A DNA stretch of 64,000 nucleotides from Desulfogranum mediterraneum DSM 13871 (GTDB lineage Bacteria > Desulfobacterota > Desulfobulbia > Desulfobulbales > Desulfobulbaceae): contig NZ_KE387004.1 in the NCBI RefSeq assembly GCF_000429965.1, positions 127,526 to 191,525 on the forward strand, written 5' to 3'. This document shows positions 37,085-46,499 of the stretch, piece after piece; the stretch's first letter is position 1; each line of letters opens with the position of its first letter. The position numbers and the translations under genes were made by a program. A model generated the notes under the pieces. The model was not told where the DNA came from, did not search any database, and saw only the letters and a list, made by a program, of their open reading frames with translations.

Positions 37085-39188
37085 CGTTACCCTGGCCCTG
37101 GCCATCCTCCTCACCTGCGGCCTGTTTGCCGCCAAGCTGGTCCAGCTGCTGGGCCTGCCTTCGATCACCGGCTTTGTCCTGGCCGGCCTGGCCCTGGGAC
37201 CCTCGGGCCTGGCCCTGCTCACCAGCGAGACCGTGGGCCATAACCTGGACCACTTTACCCAGATCGCCCTGATGCTGATCGCCTTTGGCATCGGTGAACA
37301 TATCGAGTTCCGCCGACTGGGCGCCATTGCCGGCCAGGTGGTTGCCATCTGTCTGGGCCAGGCCCTGGCCTGTTTCGGTTTGGTCTTCCTGAGCACCTGG
37401 GCCGTGACCTGGATCATCTCCCCCCACCAGCCCCCCCTGTTCCATGCCATCCTGGCCCTGCTCCTGGCCGCGGTTTCCCTGGCCGGCGCGCCTGCAGGCA
37501 TCCTCCACCTGGTCCGTGAATTTGACAGCCGCGGACCCCTGACCACCACCCTGCTGGCGGTCATCGCCCTGGGAGACGGCCTGGCCATTGCCGTCTTTGG
37601 CACCACCCTCTCCATCATCCACCAGTTCGGCGGCCAGGAACAGCTCTCCCTGCTGAGCAGCGTCCTGGGGCTGATCTCTGAAATCGGCGGCTCCCTGGCC
37701 ATCGGTGCCGCCACCGGCCTGATCATCGATTTCGTCCTCCACAAGACCCATAAACGGGGCGAGATGCTCACCGCCGGCCTGGGATTCCTCCTCCTCTGCG
37801 GTGAAATCACCCGCCTCCTGGAACTCTCGCCCCTGCTGGCCGGGATGGCCGCAGGCTGCATCCTGATCAATCGGGAGGAGCGGGATATCCGGCTCTTCCG
37901 GATCCTCAACGGCTTTGAGCCCCCCATCTATGTGCTCTTCTTCACCCTGGCCGGAGTGCACCTGGACCTGAGTATGCTCCAGTTGGCCGGCTGGGCCGGA
38001 CCAACCTACTTTATCGCCCGGATCCTGGGCAAGTACTGCGGCAGCAGGCTGGGAGCCCTGCTCTCCGCAGCCCCCCAGGTGGTCCGTAACTACCTGGGCT
38101 TCGGCCTGATGCCCCAGGCAGGAGTGGCCATCGGCCTGGTCTTCATCATCAGCAGCGATCAGCGCCTCCAGCCCTGGAGCGAGAACCTGAGCGCCATCGT
38201 CCTGGCCGGGGTGGTGCTCTCAGAGCTGATCGGCCCCATCATGGCCAAGAAGGGCTTGTTCCTGGCCCGGGAGGTTCCCGGCCACCTGAGCAGCCAGGGC
38301 CAGGGAGCCCCCTTGCGCCAACATCTCTTTGCCCGCTCCGATGAACTCTGCCTGGCCCCCTGGCACGGTGAGCCGATCTCCCCGGCAACCCATCCCCAGG
38401 GGGTGGTCATCTTCGGTGCAGCCAACTATGCAACGGTCCGCGGCCTGGCCCGGGTCACCACCATCCTGGCCCACTACTTCGACGCCCTGCCCATGTCGGT
38501 TCGGGTCATCAACGAAACCACGCCCGAACACCCTGGGAGAAAACAGGCCAACCAGACCCTCTTTCTGCCGGAGATAGACGAGGTCAAGAGCCTGGGCTAC
38601 CCCCTGCTCACCGCCACCCTCCAGGGCTCGGCAGTGGAGGGGATTCTCCAGGCAGTTGAGCAGCACCGAGCCAAGGCCCTGGTCCTGGGCTACCCCCTGG
38701 GACATAATCCCCTTGCCATCCAGAAGATCGTGGATAAGGTAGCCCGCAGGGTCTCCTGTCCCCTGGTGGTGGTCCGCTTCATCGGCACCTTTAACTGCGA
38801 GCAGATCCTGGTGCCTGTGCTGGAGCCGGCAGAACTTTCGACCCTCCAGCCCGTCCTGGAGGCCATGGGGACCGCCGGCCAGCCGACCATCACCCTGATG
38901 CAGCTCCTGGATGCCGACTGCGGCCGCAGAGATATCCGCCGGGCAGAGGCCGGACTGCAACGGTGGCTGGAGACCAACCTCCTGGAATGCGTTACCCAGG
39001 TCCAGGCCATCCCGGCCGGTTCCCGCCTGGAGGCCATCCTGGACGAGGCCCGGCACCACGACCTGGTGATCATCCAGGCGGTCAACCTCCATGGTCTCCA
39101 ACGCCTCTTTCTGGGCTCCCTGGCCGCGGCCGTGGTAACCAACTGCCGCACCCCGGTAGTTACCGTCTACCCGGGAAAATCGAATTAA
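37077..39188 (+). CDS. CPA2-type cation/proton antiporter with tandem USP-like domains
   Basis: A 703-residue membrane protein. Residues 1 to about 400 are a Na+/H+ exchanger domain with a dozen helices (LLGLPSITGFVLAGLALGPSG, AAVSLAGAPAGILHLVREF). Residues about 420-703 hold two universal-stress-protein-like alpha/beta modules. The first includes KALVLGYPLGHNPLA, then CPLVVVRFIG; the second is DLVIIQAVN, then VVTNCRTPVVTVY. No TrkA-N domain is present. The frame is open upstream inside dinB, but ATG 37077 gives the normal N-terminus and an ATG-TTTGA overlap with the dinB stop, so it is translationally coupled to dinB. Confidence 0.87.
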   Translation: MFDVTLALAILLTCGLFAAKLVQLLGLPSITGFVLAGLALGPSGLALLTSETVGHNLDHFTQIALMLIAFGIGEHIEFRRLGAIAGQVVAICLGQALACFGLVFLSTWAVTWIISPHQPPLFHAILALLLAAVSLAGAPAGILHLVREFDSRGPLTTTLLAVIALGDGLAIAVFGTTLSIIHQFGGQEQLSLLSSVLGLISEIGGSLAIGAATGLIIDFVLHKTHKRGEMLTAGLGFLLLCGEITRLLELSPLLAGMAAGCILINREERDIRLFRILNGFEPPIYVLFFTLAGVHLDLSMLQLAGWAGPTYFIARILGKYCGSRLGALLSAAPQVVRNYLGFGLMPQAGVAIGLVFIISSDQRLQPWSENLSAIVLAGVVLSELIGPIMAKKGLFLAREVPGHLSSQGQGAPLRQHLFARSDELCLAPWHGEPISPATHPQGVVIFGAANYATVRGLARVTTILAHYFDALPMSVRVINETTPEHPGRKQANQTLFLPEIDEVKSLGYPLLTATLQGSAVEGILQAVEQHRAKALVLGYPLGHNPLAIQKIVDKVARRVSCPLVVVRFIGTFNCEQILVPVLEPAELSTLQPVLEAMGTAGQPTITLMQLLDADCGRRDIRRAEAGLQRWLETNLLECVTQVQAIPAGSRLEAILDEARHHDLVIIQAVNLHGLQRLFLGSLAAAVVTNCRTPVVTVYPGKSN

Positions 39189-39217
39189 CCTCAGCTCCCC
39201 TGGAGCAGCACAACACC

Positions 39218-41008
39218 ATGTTTCTTCCCACCAGCAAAAAAGAACTCCGCCAACTCGGCTGGTCCCAGCTTGACATCATCCTGGTCAGCGGCGACTCCTA
39301 TATCGACTCACCCTTTATCGGCGTGGCCGTGATCGGCAGGGTCCTGGCGGCAGCCGGTTTCAAGGTCGGCATCATTGCCCAACCCAGCGTCAACAGTGGC
39401 GAGGATCTGACCCGACTGGGCCAGCCCAAGCTGTTCTGGGGGATCAGCGGCGGCTCGGTGGACTCCATGGTGGCCAACTACACGGCCACCGGCCGGCCCC
39501 GGAAAAAGGATGACTACACCCCCGGCGGGGTCAACAACCGTCGCCCGGATCGGGCGGTGATCGTCTATGCCAACCTGATCCGCCAGTACTGCAAAGAGAG
39601 CGCTCCCATCGTCCTGGGCGGCATCGAGGCCAGCCTCCGCCGGGTGGCCCACTATGACCTCTGGAGCAAAGGGATCAGGCGCTCCCTGCTCTTTGACGCC
39701 AAGGCCGACTACCTGCTCTACGGCATGGCCGAGAAGAGCGTGGTGGAGCTGGCCCGGGCCCTGGCCGAGGGCAAACCCCTCCAGGAGATCCAGGCCATCC
39801 GCGGTCTCTGCTACAAGGCAGAGAACCCGCCGGAGGAGGCCCTGCTGCTGCCCTCCTTTGCCGAGAGCAAGGCCGACAAGGCGAGCTTTTCCCGGATGTT
39901 CCAGCTCTTCTACGAGAACAACGACCCCCTGAGCGCCCGGATCCTGGCCCAGCAGCAGGACAGCCGTTACCTGGTCCAGAACCCGCCCCAGCCCCAGCTG
40001 AGCAGCAGCGAACTCGACGCTGTCCACGCTCTACCCTATGAGCGGGAGCTGCACCCCTTTTACGGTCAACACGGCCCGGTGCGGGCCCTGGAGACCATCC
40101 GCTTTGCCGTGACCACCCACCGGGGCTGCTACGGAGAGTGTAACTTCTGCGCCATTGCCGTCCACCAGGGACGCACGGTCCAGAACCGCAGCCAGCAGTC
40201 CATCATCGACGAGGTCACGGCCTGCAGCCGCCATCCGGCCTTCAAGGGGATCATCGCCGATGTGGGCGGCCCCACAGCCAACATGTATGGGATTGAGTGC
40301 AGCAAGAAGCTCAGCCGCGGCTGCTGCCGGGATAAACGCTGCATCTTTCCCACAACCTGCCCCACCCTGCCCATCGACCACGGCCCCCAGATCGAGTTAC
40401 TGCGGAAGCTGCGGGCCATCGCCGGGATCAAGAGGATCTTTGTGGCCTCGGGCATCCGCTACGACCTGATCCTGGCTGACCGCAAGAATGGCCGCCGCTA
40501 TCTCCAGGAGCTGCTCAGGCACCATGTCTCCGGCCAGATGAAGATCGCCCCGGAACACTGCAGCCAGGTGGTACTGCAGGCCATGGGCAAGCCGGGCAGC
40601 GACACCCTCCTCGACTTTATCAGACTGTTCACTCAGCTGAACAAGAAGCAGCAGCAACAACTCTTTCTGACCTACTACATCATCGCCGCCCATCCCGGCT
40701 GCTCCAAGCGGGAGATGACAGAGCTACGCGACTTTGCCAGGCAGGAGCTCAAGGTCATCCCCAGGCAGGTGCAGGTCTTCACCCCAACGCCATCCACCTG
40801 GTCCACCACCATCTACTGGACCGGCAAGGACCCCTGGAGCGGGGCCCCCTGTTTTGTGGAAAAGGATCCCCAGGCCAAGGAGCGGCAGAAAGAGATCCTC
40901 CTGGGGGCACTGCCTGGCAGGAAAAAGAGCCTTGGCAGCAAAAAAGCGCCGGAACGGGCAGCCACCCCCCGCCGACAGAGCAGGAAAAAGGTCCGGAGGG
41001 ACAGGTAG
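39218..41008 (+). CDS. YgiQ family radical SAM protein
   Basis: A 596-residue protein of the YgiQ group. An N-terminal cobalamin-binding-like domain (DIILVSGDSYIDSPFIGVAV) precedes the radical SAM core with CxxxCxxC in HRGCYGECNFCAIAVHQG. GVNNRRPDRAV and KIAPEHCS are further family blocks. The basic C-terminus (RRQSRKKVRRD) is typical. The substrate of YgiQ proteins is not known. The open frame begins far upstream inside the antiporter, but the family N-terminus matches ATG 39218, 29 bases after the antiporter stop. Confidence 0.92.
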   Translation: MFLPTSKKELRQLGWSQLDIILVSGDSYIDSPFIGVAVIGRVLAAAGFKVGIIAQPSVNSGEDLTRLGQPKLFWGISGGSVDSMVANYTATGRPRKKDDYTPGGVNNRRPDRAVIVYANLIRQYCKESAPIVLGGIEASLRRVAHYDLWSKGIRRSLLFDAKADYLLYGMAEKSVVELARALAEGKPLQEIQAIRGLCYKAENPPEEALLLPSFAESKADKASFSRMFQLFYENNDPLSARILAQQQDSRYLVQNPPQPQLSSSELDAVHALPYERELHPFYGQHGPVRALETIRFAVTTHRGCYGECNFCAIAVHQGRTVQNRSQQSIIDEVTACSRHPAFKGIIADVGGPTANMYGIECSKKLSRGCCRDKRCIFPTTCPTLPIDHGPQIELLRKLRAIAGIKRIFVASGIRYDLILADRKNGRRYLQELLRHHVSGQMKIAPEHCSQVVLQAMGKPGSDTLLDFIRLFTQLNKKQQQQLFLTYYIIAAHPGCSKREMTELRDFARQELKVIPRQVQVFTPTPSTWSTTIYWTGKDPWSGAPCFVEKDPQAKERQKEILLGALPGRKKSLGSKKAPERAATPRRQSRKKVRRDR

Positions 41009-41037
41009 GCGGAAAGGGGGAGAGCAGAAAGAGTCGT

Positions 41038-41057
41038 CCCCTGCTCAAGGAGCAGGG
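41038..41057. terminator. Hairpin between convergent genes
   Basis: An 8-bp perfect stem (CCCTGCTC with GAGCAGGG) has a three-base loop and lies between the radical SAM gene and the GNAT gene. It has no T tract. Confidence 0.4.
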
Positions 41058-41082
41058 ATGAAGACAGAGGAGCTGGCCCGGC

Positions 41083-41538
41083 TCAGGCCAGCAGACGCCT
41101 CAGCCGGGCACCGGTGTGCTTGAAACTGTTGGCCTCGTAGAACCGGACCGTTTCCGGCCAGGCGGCAGGTGCAGGGGTCCCCACCTCCAGCCGCTTCCAC
41201 TCCAGGGAGCTGGCCTTGTCCGCGGCCGCATCCAACAGCCGCCTGCCGATGCTTCTGGAACGGTGCCCAGGCAGGACATAGAGCTCGGAGATCTCTCCAA
41301 AGACCCCGCCGGCATAGATGGCGGCACACTCATTAAGGGTGATCACCCCAACTGCTCGACCACCCTCCCTTGCCAGAAAGGCATGGAGCTTGCCCTCTGC
41401 AAAGAGTCGCCTGGCCACCTGCTCACAGGACATGGCCAGAATTTCTTCAGACAAGGCAGGCTCCAGCTCCAGGAGAAGCGCCCGCACCAGGGCAGCCACC
41501 TCGGACATATCGTCTAGTCTTGCTTCAACAATTTCCAT
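41083..41538 (-). CDS. GNAT family N-acetyltransferase
   Basis: A 151-residue acetyltransferase. It has the GNAT acetyl-CoA-binding motif A (LYVLPGHRSRSIGRRLLDAA) and the final VRFYEANSFKHTG strand-helix typical of small-molecule or aminoglycoside-3'-like acetylases. The substrate is unknown. It is isolated between the radical SAM gene and the outer-membrane protein. Confidence 0.85.
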   Translation of the reverse strand: MEIVEARLDDMSEVAALVRALLLELEPALSEEILAMSCEQVARRLFAEGKLHAFLAREGGRAVGVITLNECAAIYAGGVFGEISELYVLPGHRSRSIGRRLLDAAADKASSLEWKRLEVGTPAPAAWPETVRFYEANSFKHTGARLRRLLA

Positions 41539-41677
41539 AGCTCTCTTTGATCAGGGATTACAGCCATCATGGGTCCAACAGTACCACCAGACCAGGGAGT
41601 TGCCAACAGCTTTATCCTGGCCCCAATGGAGCCAGCTCTGCACCTGGAGGGAATAGAGGAGAGCAGGAGGGCGCAGC

Positions 41678-42904
41678 CTAGAAGTAGTAGCTGCCCTTGA
41701 AGAGGAGATAGCTGTCCTGCTGATAGAAGCGGAGGGGATCCTGTTCAGCGGTGCGGACGAAGAGGTAGCCGGAAAGACTCAGGTGCAGGGACTCACCGAG
41801 CCGTTGCCCGGCCTCAAGGACCATGAAGCAGGAGGGCTGGGCAAGGTCCTGGACCATGCCCAGGAGGAGCTCGCTGCCCTGGGCATCGTTGAGGCCCAGC
41901 CGCATCCCCAGCATCAGGTCATTGTCATAGGGCGAATCATCGGCCAGCCGGCGCTGATCACGCACATACTCAGCGATGAACCCCAGATCCAGGTCCAGCT
42001 GCCAGGGCCTGACCCAGGTGTATTCAAAACCGCAGGCCACGGCTCCCCGCCCCGGCCCCTGGCCGCTTCGCTGGAGGGCTTCCAGCTTCCACAGCCACTG
42101 CCCCTCCACCAGCTGCAGATCCAGCCCGGTCTGGCTGATCTGACTGTAGAAGGGGATCAGCTCTTCCTCCTGCCCGGCCGAAGGGAGGAAGAGCGGCTCC
42201 CTTGAAGTGCCGAAGAACTGGTAAAGACCCAAATCAAGGTTGCCGAGGGTGTGGCTGTAGCGGAGGGCAAGATCGGGATGGGTGCGACCTGCCCCGCTCT
42301 CATACTCGGCTGCCCCGCTATCGATGACCAGCGGGCCCCGCAAGCGCCCCCGGCTCCCCGGGAAGGTCCGTTCCCTGAACAGGGGCAGCAGATACGCTTC
42401 CAGGGTGCCCCACTCTTGTTCCAGGCTCAGGGCCAGCATGGGTTGGCCCAGCTTTTCCTCCTGGTCCGGGGACTCCACCAGGTCGGTCTGGTTGACGATA
42501 TCCACCAGGTGGACAAATTCGGTCACCCCCCAGAAGACCTTGTCCAGGCCAAAGAGCAGTTGCCAGGAGTCGGCCCCGTAGAGCAGGTTTGCCTCCCGCA
42601 GATCCGAGTGGCTCCGCTCGGGATCGCTGGTATCCAGGCGGAGAAAGGGTTTGAGCGAACAGCTCAGCCCCCCCTCCCCTTCCCAGTAGAGTTCCGGCTC
42701 CAGCACCAGGGAGGCGTCATAATCCTCCTGGCCCTGATAGGCAGAGGCCTGGGGAAAGAGGCGCCCCTCCAGAGATACGGTTCCCTGAAGCTCCATGCTC
42801 AGGCCCACCGTGCAGCAGCCGACCAGCAGGAGCAGGGCCGCAGCTGCCCCAAGCCCCAAGGCCCGCCCGGAAGGGGAGCCGGTAGGCGTCCTAACGGCCA
42901 CCAC
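41678..42904 (-). CDS. Predicted outer-membrane beta-barrel protein of the RND cluster
   Basis: A 408-residue protein with a signal peptide containing a cysteine (AAAALLLLVGCCTVG) and many alternating beta strands. It ends in a C-terminal aromatic (LFKGSYYF), as in outer-membrane barrels. I do not recognise a named family, though proteins of this layout accompany MMPL-type exporters and LolA-like proteins. Its start (GTG 42904, or 42901 with GAGG at better distance) overlaps the stop of the LolA-like gene by 11-14 bases. It is the last gene of the operon and probably gives an exit path or surface acceptor for the cargo. Confidence 0.75.
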   Translation of the reverse strand: MVAVRTPTGSPSGRALGLGAAAALLLLVGCCTVGLSMELQGTVSLEGRLFPQASAYQGQEDYDASLVLEPELYWEGEGGLSCSLKPFLRLDTSDPERSHSDLREANLLYGADSWQLLFGLDKVFWGVTEFVHLVDIVNQTDLVESPDQEEKLGQPMLALSLEQEWGTLEAYLLPLFRERTFPGSRGRLRGPLVIDSGAAEYESGAGRTHPDLALRYSHTLGNLDLGLYQFFGTSREPLFLPSAGQEEELIPFYSQISQTGLDLQLVEGQWLWKLEALQRSGQGPGRGAVACGFEYTWVRPWQLDLDLGFIAEYVRDQRRLADDSPYDNDLMLGMRLGLNDAQGSELLLGMVQDLAQPSCFMVLEAGQRLGESLHLSLSGYLFVRTAEQDPLRFYQQDSYLLFKGSYYF

Positions 42905-43700
42905 CGGTCCTCAGGTTCTTGAGCCGGTTTTTGCGGAAATCCCGATCCGTCAGGCCCACCTGAAACCGGTAGTTTGCAAAGAGCAGATCGGTCTCCTTGC
43001 CGTTCTGGTGATTGACCATCTCCAGGCGATGGGCCTTCCAGAGAAACCCCAGATACTGCTGGTACTCCCGGCAAAACAGGGTCTTCAGCAGCCGCTGCTT
43101 CTGGTCAAAGTACTCTTCTCGAATCAGCCGGTAGGTCGTGGTATCCAGCCAGGAGATGATCCGGCTGTAGCCGGAGTTTTTACTGTCCAGCGGGATCTGC
43201 TCCAGGACAAAGCACTCCCGGCCGTCCAGGGATTCGCTCCCCAGATAACGGTGACCATACTTCTCCAGCTCACGGCTGCCCAGGTCTTCAAAGGCAAATT
43301 CACTGCCCATGAAGGCCCCTGACTTGTTGGCTGCACTGATCCGCTTGACCCGCTTCAAGGCCGGGAGAAAGAGCCACTGATCATCATCCCCCCTCTTATG
43401 ACTGAAGGTGAGCAGGATGGTGCCCCGGACATCCCCAGGCGAGTCAAACAGGGTCAGGGACTTATCCCCGTCATCCTCCTGCTCCAGGACCCGGCTGCGC
43501 AGCTGGCGACGATTCTCCTGCCCCTCCCGGTTGCGGAGGATCATCACCGTGTCGGCGGTGCAATCGCCGAATCCGGAGCTGCGGCGATCAGCCTCCACCG
43601 CGATGGCGTGCCCCTGTTCTTCCGGGGTCTCGGCAAGCGCCTGCAAGGGCGACACCGGCATCAGGGCCAGCAAGAGCAGCAGCATCAGAGAGCGCTTCAT
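42891..43700 (-). CDS. LolA-like outer-membrane lipoprotein-sorting protein
   Basis: A 269-residue periplasmic protein with a signal peptide (SLMLLLLLALMPVSPLQALA). The COG2834-type lipid-binding fold is visible as DDQWLFLPALKRVKRI, SGAFMGSEFAFEDLGSR and SKNSGYSRIISWLDTTTYRL. Such proteins pair with MMPL-like RND transporters and are thought to carry lipids or lipoproteins across the periplasm. Its ATG overlaps the RND stop in an ATGA of four bases, and its end overlaps the barrel gene, so all three are coupled. Confidence 0.88.
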   Translation of the reverse strand: MKRSLMLLLLLALMPVSPLQALAETPEEQGHAIAVEADRRSSGFGDCTADTVMILRNREGQENRRQLRSRVLEQEDDGDKSLTLFDSPGDVRGTILLTFSHKRGDDDQWLFLPALKRVKRISAANKSGAFMGSEFAFEDLGSRELEKYGHRYLGSESLDGRECFVLEQIPLDSKNSGYSRIISWLDTTTYRLIREEYFDQKQRLLKTLFCREYQQYLGFLWKAHRLEMVNHQNGKETDLLFANYRFQVGLTDRDFRKNRLKNLRTGGGR

Positions 43701-46093
43701 CGTACCCCCTCCAAGCTGGCTCTTACCTGGAGATCCTTTTCCCTGGAGGTATAGACCAACGAGAGCAGGGCCGGGGTCAGGAAAAAATCGGTGAGCAGGG
43801 CCATGAACAGGGTGGCCGCGATCAGGATGCCGGTATGGATGTTGAGGGTCAGGGAAGAAAACATATTACAGAGAAAGCCGCCCATCAGCACCAGGGTGGT
43901 GGTCACCATGGCCCGGCCCACGGTCTTGAGCGATTGGCTGGTGGCCCAGAGCGGGTCCTTGCTCTGATCATAGTACCTGGCATAGTTATGGAGGAAGTGG
44001 ATGGTATCATCCACGATGATGCCGATGGAGATGGAGCCCACCAGGATGGTGGCAAAATCCAGGGGGATCCCGAGCCAGCCCATCAAGCCCAGGACCATGA
44101 CAATGGGAAAGAGGTTGGGGATCATGCTCAGCAGGCCCATCCGCACCTTGGCCAGCATCACCACCATCAGGATGGAGATCAGGACCAGGGCAATGGCATA
44201 GCTGCGCAGCATGGTGCTCATCACCTTGTTGAGGATCTCCACAAAGAGGGCATTGACCCCGGTGATGGTGATCTCATAGTCCGGGAAACGGCTGCTCAGA
44301 TCCTGCTCCACCGAGCCGATGAACCGCTTATACAGGTCACTGTCCCTATAGGGAAGGTGCATGGTCATCCTGGTGGTCCGGAACTGCTGATCCACCAGCT
44401 CCTCCAGATCATCGGAGCCGCTGAGCTGGAAGAGAAAGAGCTCCTGGGCAATTAGATCGCGCTCTGTCGGCAGATGATAAAACTGCTGCAGATTGTTATG
44501 CAGGGCCCGGTTGGTCTCCTTCAGGACCGTGGTCAGGTCGATGATCTTGCCCACATAGAGATCTCCTTCCCGGTAGTGGAGGTACTGCTCGCCAGCCGCC
44601 TCCAGGCCGTGAATCAGTTCCGGGTCATAGACCCCGTCCGGTCTGCCGGTGTCGATCACCACATCCAGGGAGACCGTCCCCCGCATGGCCTGGTCGATCA
44701 GTTCCGTATCCTGGCGGATCACGCTGTCCTCGGCAAACCACTTCAGGGCGCAGTGGGAAAAACCCAACCTGCTGATCCCGGCCACGCCCACGGCCAGCAA
44801 GAGCAGAAACAGCCCGAACACCAGCAGCTGCCGGCTGCAGCTGAACTCCGCCAGCCGGCTGAAGAGACGATCACACCGTTCACCGGACCGCGTCTGGCCC
44901 GGCTTCAGCCGTACCGGGAAGATGGCCACCAGGGCAGGAAGGAGCAGGAGGGTGTAGCCCAGGGCCAGCAGCGCCCCGATGGGGGTAACGATGCCCAGAT
45001 CTGCAATCGGGGCAATATCGGCGGCCACAAAGGACAACAGGCCGCCGGCCGTGGTCAGGGTGGTCATCAGCACGGCCAGGCCGGAATGCTCCATGGCCTC
45101 GACCATGGCCTGCCTGCGACTGCCGCAGCGCTGGTAGGCCGGATAAAAGAGGGCCAGGATATGGACCGCATCACTGATGCTGACCACCAGGATAAAGGAG
45201 GGCAGGATGGTGGTGATGTTGGTGAGCGGAATCCGGAGCAGGGCCATCAGGCCGATGGCCGACAGGAGGGAGAGGATAAAGATCAAAAGCGGATAGATGA
45301 TGCCGCTAGCCCGCCTGAAGAGCAGGCCGAGCATCACCATGATCACCAGCAGCATCAGGGGGACAATCAGCCCCATGTCCCGTTCCAGGGCAAGGTTGAG
45401 GAAATCGATCACCACCGGCATGCCCGCGACCGCGATGGGCAGCTCGGGGGTGCGATACTGGTCCACCACCAGGTTCAGGGCTGCCATCATCTCCCGGTTC
45501 TGGACATTGCTCATGGGCTGGCAGGAGCCCTCGACCTGGAGTTGGACGGTCTCCGGATTGCAGGCCAGGGGCTTGATCACGATCGCGGTGGTCTGCTGGT
45601 CCCCGGCGAGCATGTAGTTTTGGTAGAGGCTGTTCTCCCGGGCACGTTGCTCCAGGGTCTCCAGGTCTGCTGCCCCTTTCGGCCAATGCTCGAGAAAGTC
45701 CTCGACAATCAGCTCGTCCCCCTGTCCGCGGGTGTTGCGCACATTGAGCAGACTGGTCACCTCATCGAGGTAGGGCACCTCCCGCTCCACGGCCTGGTGC
45801 AGCCCCCTGAGCCGCTCTAAAAAATCCAGGCTGAAGACCTCATCAGGCTGGAGGGCAATGACGATGAATTCATCCTTGCCGAACTGGTCTCGAAATGCAT
45901 TGTAGTCGAGCAGTACCTGGTCGTCGGGTCGAAAGAAGCTCTCGTTACTCATGTCCACCCGCAGCTGGCTCAGCTGGGCCAGGAGAAGGATGTTCACCAC
46001 CAAAACCAGGGCCAGGGCCAGCCACCTATGCTCAAAGGCCCAGCCGCCGATCCTGCCAAAGATACGCTCACATCGTTTTTTCATAGTCTGCAT
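43697..46093 (-). CDS. RND superfamily (MMPL-type) exporter
   Basis: A 798-residue inner-membrane protein with two repeats of one plus five helices around periplasmic loops. Sterol-sensing-like helices appear at LPIAVAGMPVVIDFLNLALE onward and again in the second half (LDFATILVGSISIGIIVDDTIHFLHN, the conserved proton-relay Asp pair). It is of the HpnN/MmpL class that moves lipids rather than the tripartite drug-pump class. GGAGG lies five bases before ATG 46093. It is the first gene of the exporter operon, under two palindromic operators. Confidence 0.92.
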   Translation of the reverse strand: MQTMKKRCERIFGRIGGWAFEHRWLALALVLVVNILLLAQLSQLRVDMSNESFFRPDDQVLLDYNAFRDQFGKDEFIVIALQPDEVFSLDFLERLRGLHQAVEREVPYLDEVTSLLNVRNTRGQGDELIVEDFLEHWPKGAADLETLEQRARENSLYQNYMLAGDQQTTAIVIKPLACNPETVQLQVEGSCQPMSNVQNREMMAALNLVVDQYRTPELPIAVAGMPVVIDFLNLALERDMGLIVPLMLLVIMVMLGLLFRRASGIIYPLLIFILSLLSAIGLMALLRIPLTNITTILPSFILVVSISDAVHILALFYPAYQRCGSRRQAMVEAMEHSGLAVLMTTLTTAGGLLSFVAADIAPIADLGIVTPIGALLALGYTLLLLPALVAIFPVRLKPGQTRSGERCDRLFSRLAEFSCSRQLLVFGLFLLLLAVGVAGISRLGFSHCALKWFAEDSVIRQDTELIDQAMRGTVSLDVVIDTGRPDGVYDPELIHGLEAAGEQYLHYREGDLYVGKIIDLTTVLKETNRALHNNLQQFYHLPTERDLIAQELFLFQLSGSDDLEELVDQQFRTTRMTMHLPYRDSDLYKRFIGSVEQDLSSRFPDYEITITGVNALFVEILNKVMSTMLRSYAIALVLISILMVVMLAKVRMGLLSMIPNLFPIVMVLGLMGWLGIPLDFATILVGSISIGIIVDDTIHFLHNYARYYDQSKDPLWATSQSLKTVGRAMVTTTLVLMGGFLCNMFSSLTLNIHTGILIAATLFMALLTDFFLTPALLSLVYTSREKDLQVRASLEGVR

Positions 46094-46115
46094 CGTTTCC
46101 TCCGTCGTTTTTTTA

Positions 46116-46133
46116 AATGAGCACGCTCACATT
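46116..46133. promoter_or_regulatory. TetR-type operator 1 (overlaps the RND -10)
   Basis: AATGAGCACGCTCACATT is a near-perfect palindrome with TGAGC-N2-GCTCA half sites. It overlaps the -10 hexamer of the RND promoter, so binding would block RNA polymerase. Confidence 0.75.
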
Positions 46134-46157
46134 AACGACCAAAGGAAACCGCGGCAA
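46129..46157 (-). promoter_or_regulatory. Promoter of the RND-LolA-OMP operon
   Basis: On the minus strand TTGCCG (46152-46157), 17 bases and TAATGT (46129-46134) lie between and over the two operators, about 35 bases before the RND start. Confidence 0.55.
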
Positions 46158-46162
46158 GAAAA

Positions 46163-46180
46163 ATATGAGCGCGCTCATAT
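46163..46180. promoter_or_regulatory. TetR-type operator 2 (upstream of the RND -35)
   Basis: ATATGAGCGCGCTCATAT is an 18-base perfect palindrome sharing the TGAGC-N2-GCTCA core with operator 1. Their centres are 48 bases apart. The -35 hexamer lies just downstream. Confidence 0.8.
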
Positions 46181-46499
46181 TAGCAGACCGAGAGAAACAG
46201 CTCCGCCAGGGCTGGAGAACGGGCCAAGGTGGGGAAATGCGGCTCGCTCAGGGGGCGCCCCGGGGCTGCGAAAAAAATTCTATCCGGATCTTCCAAGGTA
46301 TGGGCAGCGGAGTGCCCTCCCCTCTCAATCCTGCCAGTTTGGCAGTCATTCCCGCGCAGGCGGGAATCCAGTCTTGAAGGCCCCATGAAGCACAGGGAAG
46401 TTCCAGGTCACGGTCGATGTCAAGCCCGGCTGGGATATGCGGAGAGAACCAAAAAAACAGAGGGAAGGAGGAGGAACCGAAAAAAGAAGAGGAACAGCG
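46181..46499. other. Intergenic region between the RND promoter and ubiB, no gene
   Basis: This stretch holds one REP-like palindrome and otherwise nothing I can support. It separates the AarF/TetR transcript from the exporter operon on the same strand. Confidence 0.5.
46345..46378 (-). repeat. REP-like palindrome, copy 1
   Basis: ATTCCCGCGCAGGCGGGAAT (46348-46367) with flanks TC and CCAGTC. It is the same unit, inverted, as the palindrome at 60772-60791. Confidence 0.75.
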
